From NCBI GenBank assembly GCA_014872785.1, contig WKFJ01000052.1, positions 1 through 36,378 of the forward strand: a stretch of 36,378 bases of DNA, given 5' to 3'. The stretch comes from Alteromonadaceae bacterium. Lineage in GTDB: Bacteria > Pseudomonadota > Gammaproteobacteria > Enterobacterales > Alteromonadaceae. Below, in pieces: positions 17,428 through 28,109 of the stretch (positions are counted from its first letter, which is position 1; every line of letters begins with the position of its first letter). Below the pieces are notes generated by a model. The model had not been told where the DNA came from, did no database searches, and worked only from the letters and a program-made list of their open reading frames with translations. A program made the position numbers and the translations under genes.

Positions 17428-17889
17428 TTAATGAATAAGCTCGACTTTACTCAATGAGAATGCTTCTGTAGAACAACGCATTCTCTGACGTGGAATACCA
17501 GAATCCATATATACATTACCCACGGTCTCAAAGCCGTTATCGGCGAAGTGATCAACGCCGTCTAGATTACATTGCACGAAAACATCGTCTAGTGATTCGT
17601 TTTTGGCAATTTCTAATAAAGCTGCATAGAGCGTATCGTAAATCTCTTCACTTCTGTAGCTGGAGACCACTGCGATTCTGCCAATTTCGCCATCTGGGGT
17701 AATTCGACCCGTTGCTATGGCCTCACCCTGTTCATTGGACACTAAAACGTGCTTGGACTGAGAGTCTTGCTCGTCAAACTCAGCCTGACGTGGAATACGC
17801 CATTCACAAACAAAAACGCGATTGCGTAGTTTTTTTAGTCGTGCTTTGGCTTCTTGCCAATCCACTTGCTCAACACTGAATATGCCCAT
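17428..17889 (-). CDS. Divergent GNAT-family acetyltransferase
   Basis: A 153-residue GNAT relative: RNRVFVCEWRIPRQAEFDEQ, then IATGRITPDGEIGRIAVV (strand 4) and the final NGFETVGNVYMDSGIPRQRM. The pyrophosphate loop is weak: YRSEEIYDTL replaces the usual glycine-rich sequence, so activity is uncertain. MGIFSVEQVDW was chosen as the start. The frame is open 31 residues further, but that extension begins over a promoter-like -35/-10 pair at 17954-17982, which would place the upstream start outside the transcript. Separate from roxA by 154 bases. Substrate unknown. Confidence 0.75.
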   Translation of the reverse strand: MGIFSVEQVDWQEAKARLKKLRNRVFVCEWRIPRQAEFDEQDSQSKHVLVSNEQGEAIATGRITPDGEIGRIAVVSSYRSEEIYDTLYAALLEIAKNESLDDVFVQCNLDGVDHFADNGFETVGNVYMDSGIPRQRMRCSTEAFSLSKVELIH

Positions 17890-17953
17890 ACTTCTTAAAC
17901 TGACTAATATTTCTCGTACAATTGTTCTGTGTTTCAGACACTTTGATCTAAAA

Positions 17954-17982
17954 ATTACAAAGCGCTCTTGCGTAGTTAACAA
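17954..17982 (-). promoter_or_regulatory. Candidate promoter for the divergent GNAT gene
   Basis: On the minus strand TTGTTA (17982-17977) and TGTAAT (17959-17954) are 17 bases apart. Transcription would begin near 17947, leaving a leader of about 58 bases to the ATG at 17889. This supports the shorter protein. Confidence 0.4.
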
Positions 17983-18043
17983 AAATATAAGCCAAAAGCG
18001 GTATAATAATCTACAAAAAATGCATTTATATTCAAAATAATGG

Positions 18044-19177
18044 CTATTTATCTAGCGTCCAAAAGCCTTCATTTATGAGTGTATGTATGTTTTGTATAAA
18101 AAGCGAACAATTACTGTAATTATTTTTCTTTTTTGCACGCCAGTCAGGTGAATCTAATAATGTTTTTAGCGTTGAAAGTTGGTCAATGTTGTCTTCGAAT
18201 AGAATCGAGTTTACGGCAAAATGCACTTTCGTATCCTCAGGAGCAGGGGACGAGAAGCAGGTTTTTACGCCTGGCGCTTTATAAATTGTTTCGCCGTGAT
18301 TGATATGATGCAGCACTTCATCAAGGGATATTGAATCTGTTTCATACATCTGTTCGTCAAGTTTGCTTCGTGAACAATGCTGTAAAAGCCATGCATCAAA
18401 GTGTTCTGACTGAAGTGCATTTAGCATCGTTTGTTTAAACGATGCTACTTCTGTCGCTTTGATCTCTGAATGGTTCGCCCTAAGCGCTATTTGTGCGTCG
18501 GAATAACGCTCTGTTCCCAACTCATTGTCCAACAAATAATCGGTAAATGACGAGAGCAGTTCGGTTTGGTTAGCAGCACGGAAACCAACCGAATAGTTAA
18601 GACAAGGTTCGAGCGCAACACCATTATGCGGATACCCCGGTGGAATGTAGATTACATCTCCGGGTTCGAGTGCCTCATCGATAATTGCCTCAAATGGAGC
18701 AATTTGTCTAACGCGTGGATGGGGTATCACAGATTCATAATGTCCCTTATTACCCACTTGCCAGCGTCTGCGTCCCTTGCCTTGAATAATAAAAACGTCG
18801 TATTGATCCAGGTGCGGGCCAACACCCGCACCTTCTACGGAAAAGCTAACCATTAGATCGTCGATGCGCCAGTTTGGTAGAAATTGAAATTCCGCCAATA
18901 AGTCTTGTGCTTCGGGAATATAGCACTCAACGCCTTGTACGAGCAGCGTCCACGCACCAGAACAGACCTCTTCAAACGATTCAAATGGCCCTTGCTGACA
19001 GTCCCAATGCTCGCCCTGTCTACTGATAATACGACTATCTAACTCTTCTTCCATTGCCAGACCAGCCAGCTCATGCTCATCGAGCGGGTCTGTAAAATGG
19101 TCAAATGCACCTTTTATCACCATTGGCTTTTGTTGCCAAATGTGTTTACAAAAGTGTTCTATATCAAGCTTTAACAT
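18044..19177 (-). CDS. roxA: Ribosomal protein L16 arginine 3-hydroxylase (JmjC/cupin oxygenase)
   Basis: A 377-residue Fe(II)/2-oxoglutarate oxygenase, homologous to E. coli RoxA (YcfD), which hydroxylates an arginine of ribosomal protein L16. Iron ligands are visible: His122 and Asp124 in GPHLDQYDVF, and His184 in IPPGYPHNG. Other matches are ELAGLAMEEELDSRI and RRRWQVG. The second of two adjacent ATGs was chosen (MLKLDIEHF) because GGAAG then has a six-base spacer. It overlaps the end of the adenylate cyclase gene by 14 bases, so the two are probably translationally linked. The winged-helix C-terminal half is more divergent. Confidence 0.93.
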   Translation of the reverse strand: MLKLDIEHFCKHIWQQKPMVIKGAFDHFTDPLDEHELAGLAMEEELDSRIISRQGEHWDCQQGPFESFEEVCSGAWTLLVQGVECYIPEAQDLLAEFQFLPNWRIDDLMVSFSVEGAGVGPHLDQYDVFIIQGKGRRRWQVGNKGHYESVIPHPRVRQIAPFEAIIDEALEPGDVIYIPPGYPHNGVALEPCLNYSVGFRAANQTELLSSFTDYLLDNELGTERYSDAQIALRANHSEIKATEVASFKQTMLNALQSEHFDAWLLQHCSRSKLDEQMYETDSISLDEVLHHINHGETIYKAPGVKTCFSSPAPEDTKVHFAVNSILFEDNIDQLSTLKTLLDSPDWRAKKKNNYSNCSLFIQNIHTLINEGFWTLDK

Positions 19178-20399
19178 CATTAGCTTCCAAATAATATGTC
19201 GTTTGCAAAGGTAACCCTTTAAGCAGTGTATTCTCCATTTTAGAGAACTCAAAATGTTGCTTAGTTAACTGCGCTGTTTTTGCACATACATGAATACTAT
19301 TGGGCTTACTGTGGCTTTCTAATCGAGAAGCTAGATTAACGGTGTCGCCCCAGAGATCGTAAGTAAACTTATGCTGCCCAATTACACCTGCAATAATATC
19401 ACCTGTACAGATACCCACGCGTATACCCGTATTAAGGTTGTGTTTGCGCCGCCAACGTTGGCATTGCCTACGCATATCAATTGCTGCATTGCAGACATTG
19501 ATTACCTGATTAGTTCTGCTCAAAGGCGCACCACCTACAGCCATGTATTGGTCGCCAATGGTTTTGATTTTTTCTAAATCGTATTGCTCGGCAATGTTAT
19601 CAAATTCAGAAAACAACTCGTTGAGGATCTTAACTAATTGTTCGGCCTGCATTGTATTGGTTAACTGCGTAAAGTGCTGCAAGTCAGCAAATAACACAGA
19701 GGCGTTATTTATCCGGTCGGCGATGATACCGTTGTGATCTTTTAATTTCACTGCAATGCAAGGAGGCAAAATGTTAAGTAGCAAGGCGTCAGAGCGATTG
19801 CGTTCAGCCTTCAATTGTTGCCAATGCTTTTTGAAATTTAAGTAGATATAAAAGGCAATGAGAAAACTGGAAAGTGCAAAACTTATAAGGTTGGATTGAT
19901 TTATCGCGGCCGTTAAAGGACTGACATTATCTACTGTCGCTGATCTTTTTTCATGGGTTTCGAAAAACATAAATAGAAGCAAGAATATAGACATTGTAAG
20001 TGCAACGTTGGCGCTTCGCTTGTTGAAATAAAGCGCTGGCAATACAAATAAACCCAATAAAAAGAAATAGTGGGTATTACTTCGAAACTCAAAATTCATA
20101 CAGCTAAATATTAAGTAGCTGCAGTAGCCGCTGATGAGTATGAGTGAAGCTGGGTCATGTCTTTGCCATCGGCTTAATATAGGAACAGCCGCGAGCAATG
20201 CGACATGCAATACTATTATTGCTATTTGTTGATAAGCAGCAGCATGCTTTATCTGCAAAAGATTGGGAATTTGTATACATAAAACTAATATGCATAACAG
20301 CGCTATTTGTTCGCAAAGCGGCCTAAGTTGAATATTGCCTAAGCGCCTGATGCTAAAGACTGTATCCGTTTTTTCAATAGGGATTTGCATCTTTATCAT
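19164..20399 (-). CDS. Membrane-bound class III adenylate cyclase
   Basis: A 411-residue protein: a hydrophobic N-terminal half with about six membrane helices (residues 30-188), a short helical linker (KKHWQQLKAERNRSDALLLN), then a class III cyclase catalytic domain. Metal-binding Asp239 (VLFADLQHF) and Asp283 (KTIGDQYMAVGG) are present. The adenine-selecting pair is Lys279 and Asp348 (TYDLWGDTVN), and the transition-state residues are Asn355 and Arg359. The full set predicts an active ATP-to-cAMP enzyme, working as a dimer. The membrane part is not a recognised sensor. It lies between purB and roxA, and overlaps roxA. AAGGA stands just before the ATG. Confidence 0.9.
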   Translation of the reverse strand: MIKMQIPIEKTDTVFSIRRLGNIQLRPLCEQIALLCILVLCIQIPNLLQIKHAAAYQQIAIIVLHVALLAAVPILSRWQRHDPASLILISGYCSYLIFSCMNFEFRSNTHYFFLLGLFVLPALYFNKRSANVALTMSIFLLLFMFFETHEKRSATVDNVSPLTAAINQSNLISFALSSFLIAFYIYLNFKKHWQQLKAERNRSDALLLNILPPCIAVKLKDHNGIIADRINNASVLFADLQHFTQLTNTMQAEQLVKILNELFSEFDNIAEQYDLEKIKTIGDQYMAVGGAPLSRTNQVINVCNAAIDMRRQCQRWRRKHNLNTGIRVGICTGDIIAGVIGQHKFTYDLWGDTVNLASRLESHSKPNSIHVCAKTAQLTKQHFEFSKMENTLLKGLPLQTTYYLEANDVKA

Positions 20400-20493
20400 G
20401 AGCTTCCTTGCTCCAACATGGAAAGTTGCTGTGTTAACTTAGGAATATCATCAAATGATAAATTTAGCGGTATCGAATAAGAAAATGAGTCGT

Positions 20494-20521
20494 AAAAAAA
20501 AGCCACTTTTGAAAGTGGCTT
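20494..20521 (-). terminator. Terminator of purB
   Basis: Read on the minus strand, AAGCCACTTT / AAAGTGGCTT forms a strong stem, followed by a run of eight T. It lies 26 bases after the purB stop and so separates purB from the cyclase-roxA unit. Confidence 0.85.
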
Positions 20522-20546
20522 AATAAATAGCATTCAGGGAACGCAA

Positions 20547-21938
<1,392 letters not shown>

Positions 21939-22559
21939 TTAGATATTACTAAGTGTTGTTTCAGCCGATTTAAGGATCTTATTTCGACTGAAAATGATAT
22001 TTCTTCTTTTGCCGCCCAGTTGACGCCATAAAAATGCCGATCGAATTCCCGCTAAGAGTATGGCTCTCACTTTATCTTGCGTGCCTTGTAACTTCAAAAC
22101 GGCCGGATTACCAGCTACCTGGATTTTATGGGTGAGCGGACTAATGTTATCGCGATAAACGCTAGCTAGGTTACCTAACATTTGACTATCAAATAGCGAA
22201 ATCATTTGTGATTGTCGCTTAACGTTGTCTATTCGAGTAGAAATCTCGTTTAATTTGTCTGGTGCTCTAGAGAGTTTGCGTTCAAGCGTCAGTAAGCTTG
22301 CTACGTAACGCGTTATTTCAGTATCTTTGTTTTTTGCTTGATGACCAAGTTGTTGGGTTAGGGTGACTAAACCGTACCTGACACCAATTACGCCCCCGTA
22401 CACGTCACTTACAGAATCTGGGTCTGTTTTTACGATAGACGCAATACTGCTTTCAAATGCTTCCTCAGGGAAATCTTTGCCTCGAGCAATGTCTTTGACT
22501 AGGGCGGCAGACTGACAAACGCCGCCTAGGGCTAGTTGTGCTTCGTCAAATTGTCTCAT
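21939..22559 (-). CDS. hflD: High-frequency lysogenisation protein HflD homologue
   Basis: A 206-residue helical, membrane-associated cytoplasmic protein. In E. coli HflD binds the phage lambda CII protein and affects lysogeny; its ordinary cellular role is unclear. Matching blocks are QLALGGVCQSAALVKD, LLTLERKLS, ISPLTHKIQVAGNPAVL and LLAGIRSAFLWRQLGGKR. The start MRQFDEA overlaps the mnmA stop as TAATG, which indicates translational coupling; a longer frame runs into mnmA and was rejected. Its position between mnmA and purB is the conserved one. Confidence 0.93.
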   Translation of the reverse strand: MRQFDEAQLALGGVCQSAALVKDIARGKDFPEEAFESSIASIVKTDPDSVSDVYGGVIGVRYGLVTLTQQLGHQAKNKDTEITRYVASLLTLERKLSRAPDKLNEISTRIDNVKRQSQMISLFDSQMLGNLASVYRDNISPLTHKIQVAGNPAVLKLQGTQDKVRAILLAGIRSAFLWRQLGGKRRNIIFSRNKILKSAETTLSNI

Positions 22560-23683
22560 TAACGTATATAGCTCTCTATTATTCCACCACCTAGGCATAC
22601 CTCGTCAGCATAAAATACCGCGGATTGTCCTGGCGTCACTGCTTTTTGAGGCTCGTCAAATTCAACTCTAATTCGGTCATCACTTTCCCGAAATAGAGTG
22701 CAAGGAATGTCTTGTTGACGATATCGAGTTTTTACAGCACAACGCAACTGCTCGGGTGTATCCTGACGATCTACCCAATGCACTTGATTCGCGTAGAGTC
22801 CATTTGAATACAACCTTGGGTGGTTAGCGCCTTGACCGACAATTAATTTGTTATTTGGTACGTCTTTATCAACCACGTACCAAGGCTCGTCACCGTGTTC
22901 TTTTTTACCACCAATTAACAGCCCCTTGCGTTGGCCGAGTGTATGGTACATCAGCCCTTGGTGCTCGCCAATTTCTTCGCCTTCAGCGGTCACGATGACA
23001 CCGGGTTGTGACGGCAAGAACTTGCTCAAAAAATCCTTAAACTTACGTTCGCCGATAAAACAAATACCGGTGCTGTCTTTTTTGTCATGGGTAATGAGGC
23101 CTTGAGCTTTTGCTATGTCACGCACTTCTGACTTGTCTAAATGCCCAATCGGAAACAACGTTTGCGCAACATGTTGCTCGCCCAACGTATACAAAAAGTA
23201 ACTCTGGTCTTTGTTGTTGTCTAGGCCTCGCAACATTTGCCACTTTCCGTCAACTTCTCTTCGCTGTACATAGTGACCGGTCGCTATGTAATCGGCGCCG
23301 AGCTCTTCTGCTGCAAATTCTAAAAACGCTTTGAATTTGATTTCCTTGTTGCACATGATGTCGGGGTTGGGCGTGCGCCCAGCGCGGTATTCGTCGAGAA
23401 AATATTCGAATACGTTGTCCCAGTACTCAGCGGCAAAGTTGATGGTGTGTAACTCAATACCCAATTTGTCGGCGACTTGCTGAGCATCAGCGAGGTCTTC
23501 TGCCGCCGCACAATACTCGTCATTGTCGTCTTCTTCCCAGTTCTTCATAAATAGGCCTTCGACCTGAAAACCCTGCTGTTTGAGTAGGTAGGCAGAGACG
23601 GAAGAATCAACACCGCCAGACATTCCGACGATCACTTTTAGCTTTTCTGGATTGGGAATAGAAGATGACAAACTTGCTGACAT
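22559..23683 (-). CDS. mnmA: tRNA-specific 2-thiouridylase
   Basis: A 374-residue enzyme that thiolates U34 of tRNAs for Lys, Glu and Gln, receiving sulfur from the Tus relay. The PP-loop ATP-binding motif is [15 protein letters not shown] (SGGVDSS at 22-28). The two catalytic cysteines are Cys111 in [12 protein letters not shown] and Cys208 in [12 protein letters not shown], 97 residues apart as in E. coli (102/199). [18 protein letters not shown] is also typical. It is coupled to hflD by a one-base stop/start overlap. rluE lies 169 bases upstream; E. coli nudJ, which sits between these genes, is absent. Confidence 0.97.
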   Translation of the reverse strand: MSASLSSSIPNPEKLKVIVGMSGGVDSSVSAYLLKQQGFQVEGLFMKNWEEDDNDEYCAAAEDLADAQQVADKLGIELHTINFAAEYWDNVFEYFLDEYRAGRTPNPDIMCNKEIKFKAFLEFAAEELGADYIATGHYVQRREVDGKWQMLRGLDNNKDQSYFLYTLGEQHVAQTLFPIGHLDKSEVRDIAKAQGLITHDKKDSTGICFIGERKFKDFLSKFLPSQPGVIVTAEGEEIGEHQGLMYHTLGQRKGLLIGGKKEHGDEPWYVVDKDVPNNKLIVGQGANHPRLYSNGLYANQVHWVDRQDTPEQLRCAVKTRYRQQDIPCTLFRESDDRIRVEFDEPQKAVTPGQSAVFYADEVCLGGGIIESYIR

Positions 23684-23852
23684 CGCGGTTCAGTTACTCT
23701 CTTGCGTAAAAAGGGCGTGGATTTTAGCAAATTGTAGTTAATTGTTCATATATAAATTGCTATTGCACATAACTATTTATGTGGACAGTAAACGTTCCAC
23801 TTTGAGTCTAGTTAGTTTTGTTGAAAAAATGCACCCTTAAGACCCACAAACT

Positions 23853-24401
23853 CTATTGAGACACTTGCAAGTAGTCGCCGTTGTCGATGCCATCTATTGT
23901 CCAGCCGCCGATGCGATATCGAATGAGACGTAATGTGGGAAAGCCCACGTGAGCTGTCATTCTGCGTACCTGCCTATTTCTACCTTCGGTAATCGTCAAC
24001 TCAATCCAGCTCGTGGGAATGGACTTTCTTTCTCTAATCGGGGGCACTCTGGGCCAGACTTTGGGTTCGTGCATACGCTTGACTTTGGCAGGACGAGTGA
24101 GGCCATCTTTTAGTTCTACTCCATCTCGGAGTGATTGCAGTGCTTGTTCAGTGATGTCGCCTTCTACTTGCGCCCAATACGTTTTTGAGGTTTTAAACTT
24201 GGGGGAGGCGAGTTTGTTTTGCAATTTTCCATCGTTGGTTAGTAACAAAAGTCCTTCACTATCGCGGTCTAATCTTCCCGCAGCATAAACGCCTGGAATA
24301 TCGATAAAATCTTTAAGGGTTTTGCGTCCCTCGCCATCAGTGAATTGGCTAAGGACGTCGAAAGGCTTATTGAACAGTACGATTTTCGTTGTTTTGGGCA
24401 C
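23853..24401 (-). CDS. rluE: 23S rRNA pseudouridine 2457 synthase
   Basis: A 182-residue RsuA-type pseudouridine synthase without the S4 domain, as expected for RluE. The catalytic aspartate is Asp45 in [26 protein letters not shown] and the C-terminal [21 protein letters not shown] match the family. It modifies one uridine of the large ribosomal subunit. It is divergent from icd over about 317 bases, the same arrangement as E. coli rluE and icd, which supports RluE over RsuA or RluB. Confidence 0.92.
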   Translation of the reverse strand: MPKTTKIVLFNKPFDVLSQFTDGEGRKTLKDFIDIPGVYAAGRLDRDSEGLLLLTNDGKLQNKLASPKFKTSKTYWAQVEGDITEQALQSLRDGVELKDGLTRPAKVKRMHEPKVWPRVPPIRERKSIPTSWIELTITEGRNRQVRRMTAHVGFPTLRLIRYRIGGWTIDGIDNGDYLQVSQ

Positions 24402-24556
24402 GGTGAGTAACTAAGGTTTGCAATAACACTAGTTTCTCAATTTAGTGAATTACTGGCAACTCATGCTTTTGACATGAAATAACACAACACCTGATTAACA
24501 TATCTGTACAAAAAATAGCTAACTGAATGAATTTTACTTAAATATTTGTCTCAGAG

Positions 24557-24584
24557 TTGCAATTGGATTATTTGCCCGTATATC
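24557..24584 (+). promoter_or_regulatory. Candidate icd promoter in the rluE-icd gap
   Basis: In the 317-base gap 24402-24718, TTGCAA (24557-24562) and TATATC (24579-24584) are 16 bases apart, giving a leader of about 128 bases to icd. The rest of the gap holds no recognisable gene or strong hairpin; the rluE promoter should lie on the opposite strand but is not clear to me. Confidence 0.35.
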
Positions 24585-24670
24585 CTTGCTTGGCTATGCC
24601 TGCATATTCATCTATGTTTAAGGGCGAACGAATTTAAAACTACGCGCTTGTGAGCAGAGCAGGGGCGTAA

Positions 24671-26947
<2,277 letters not shown>

Positions 26948-26963
26948 ATAGTCGTAGATAAAG

Positions 26964-26993
26964 AAAAAATCGCCCAGTAGGGCGATTTTTTTT
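26964..26993 (+). terminator. Rho-independent terminator of icd
   Basis: AAAAAATCGCCC (26964-26975) and GGGCGATTTTTT (26980-26991) form a near-perfect 12-bp stem with loop AGTA and a T run to 26993, 16 bases after the icd stop. Confidence 0.92.
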
Positions 26994-27022
26994 GTCTGTC
27001 GAAAATGACCGTAATCAAAGGG

Positions 27023-27099
27023 TTTTTAAAAGAAAAAGCCTGCGCATAAGAATACGCTACCCATTGAGCAAAAATTACTCCGGGCTTCGCTTTTAAAAA
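27023..27099. repeat. Long inverted repeat between icd and cspD
   Basis: TTTTTAAAAG (27023-27032) matches CTTTTAAAAA (27090-27099) in inverse, and inside it AAGCC (27036-27040) matches GGCTT (27083-27087). The enclosed 42 bases can form a further GCG/CGC hairpin. It lies past the icd terminator and before the cspD terminator, and codes for nothing visible. It may be a decayed small mobile element, a dispersed repeat, or part of a small RNA. Confidence 0.5.
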
Positions 27100-27114
27100 T
27101 GTGTTGTAACGAAT

Positions 27115-27135
27115 AAGGCTAGCGAAACTAGCCTT
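27115..27135 (-). terminator. Terminator of cspD
   Basis: AAGGCTAG / CTAGCCTT, eight base pairs around the loop CGAAA (plus-strand reading), six bases past the cspD stop. The T run on the minus strand is short (TTATTC), so strength is moderate. Confidence 0.7.
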
Positions 27136-27140
27136 TCATC

Positions 27141-27359
27141 TTATCGAGCCAATTCTGGATCGAAAGTGATATTTTCAGCGTGTAGACCTTTAGGTCCATT
27201 TTCAACTTCGAAATTGACTTCCTGACCCGCTTTTAAGGTACGGTAGCCGTCCATTTGAATAGTTGAGTAATGAGCGAATATATCTTCACCACCACCATCT
27301 GGTACGATAAAACCAAAACCTTTAGCGTTGTTGAACCACTTAACTTTACCGATTGCCAT
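27141..27359 (-). CDS. cspD: Cold-shock domain protein CspD
   Basis: A 72-residue single cold-shock domain with both RNA-binding motifs: KGFGFIVPD (RNP1) and DIFAHYS (RNP2). GGGEDIFAHYSTIQMDGYRTL is shared nearly word for word with E. coli CspD (74 residues), rather than with CspA, as judged from memory. In E. coli CspD is induced in stationary phase, not by cold, and inhibits replication. It is divergent from clpS as in E. coli. AGGA lies nine bases before the ATG. Confidence 0.93.
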   Translation of the reverse strand: MAIGKVKWFNNAKGFGFIVPDGGGEDIFAHYSTIQMDGYRTLKAGQEVNFEVENGPKGLHAENITFDPELAR

Positions 27360-27449
27360 ACTTCTGATTCCTAAGGTTGTCCCTTGAACTGCTTATATGT
27401 GTCCCCACAATAATAGTATTGCGAGATAGATATTTTTATTATTTTATCC

Positions 27450-27479
27450 ACTGTAGATTTTTTAACCTGACACTGTCAA
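27450..27479 (-). promoter_or_regulatory. Candidate cspD promoter with an overlapping dyad
   Basis: On the minus strand a consensus -35 TTGACA (27479-27474) is followed 18 bases later by TACAGT (27455-27450). The leader would be about 84 bases. The -35 is part of an 11-bp perfect dyad TGACA-C-TGTCA at 27468-27478, which could be a repressor site. Confidence 0.45.
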
Positions 27480-27631
27480 GGGCATAAATTAAATTAATCT
27501 AGGATAGGCAATGCTTTTCAGCGTCTTATTTGCCAGAAGCAGCAATAGTAAGCCTCAAAATAGACTGACGCACATCGTGCATCTATCGCCACTTTTAGCT
27601 CACGTTGAATGGCGCTATTTAGTCTGAAAAG

Positions 27632-27648
27632 TGCCTAATAATTAGGCA
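27632..27648. promoter_or_regulatory. 17-bp perfect dyad upstream of clpS
   Basis: TGCCTAAT-A-ATTAGGCA with a single central base lies in the 410-base cspD-clpS gap, about 121 bases before the clpS start. Outer GTCT (27622-27625) and AGAC (27652-27655) extend the symmetry. The one-base loop is too small for an RNA hairpin at full pairing, so a DNA operator is more likely. No regulator is identified. The rest of the gap holds the cspD promoter candidate, a short leader ORF, and otherwise nothing clear. Confidence 0.45.
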
Positions 27649-27716
27649 TTTAGACGAGAGATAAGGTTTCTCTTTCATTTCCTATAGGACAAAACTCTCT
27701 AAAAGGAGTATAAGGA

Positions 27717-27746
27717 ATGAAAGCGGCGATTTTTCATGTAATTTGA
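27717..27746 (+). CDS. Nine-codon leader ORF ahead of clpS
   Basis: AAGGAG (27703-27708) and a second GGA lie before ATG at 27717, the strongest ribosome site in this gap. The frame reads MKAAIFHVI and stops at TGA (27744-27746), 23 bases before the clpS ATG, which has no ribosome site of its own. Translation of this peptide could control clpS by re-initiation. It may also be a chance frame; no amino acid is repeated in the way attenuator leaders show. Confidence 0.35.
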   Translation: MKAAIFHVI

Positions 27747-27769
27747 TAGTAACAAGCTATTCTATAAAT

Positions 27770-28090
27770 ATGAGTAAAAACAACATCGTAAACGGCGGTC
27801 AAGAGAAGCAACTCGAAGCGATTAAGCAGAGAGTTGAACCACCCTCTATGTATAAGGTCGTTTTAAATAATGACGACTACACTCCCATGGATTTTGTTGT
27901 GGAAGTGCTGGTTCGTTTTTTTAATATGGATAACGAGAAAGCCAATCAATTGATGCTAACCGTACACTACCGAGGCAAGGCCGTTTGTGGAATTTATACC
28001 GCGGAGATTGCCGAAACCAAAGTAATGCAAGTCAATCAATACGCTAGAAAGAATCAACATCCTTTGCTCTGTTCAATGGAACAGGCATAA
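27770..28090 (+). CDS. clpS: ATP-dependent Clp protease adaptor (N-recognin) ClpS
   Basis: A 106-residue adaptor that binds proteins carrying N-terminal Leu, Phe, Tyr or Trp and hands them to ClpAP. Hallmarks: [20 protein letters not shown] (the NDDYTPM substrate-pocket loop), [14 protein letters not shown] with the conserved histidine, and [13 protein letters not shown]. The start ATG at 27770 gives an N-terminal tail of E. coli length; an upstream in-frame TTG exists but adds unrelated residues. clpA follows after 19 bases, forming the usual clpS-clpA operon. Confidence 0.96.
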   Translation: MSKNNIVNGGQEKQLEAIKQRVEPPSMYKVVLNNDDYTPMDFVVEVLVRFFNMDNEKANQLMLTVHYRGKAVCGIYTAEIAETKVMQVNQYARKNQHPLLCSMEQA

Positions 28091-28109
28091 GACGTAGGAG
28101 GGGCAACAT

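Noticed and set aside
18003..18008. TATAAT on the plus strand upstream of the divergent GNAT gene
   Set aside because: No plus-strand gene follows and no -35 is at the right distance; likely chance in A/T-rich DNA.
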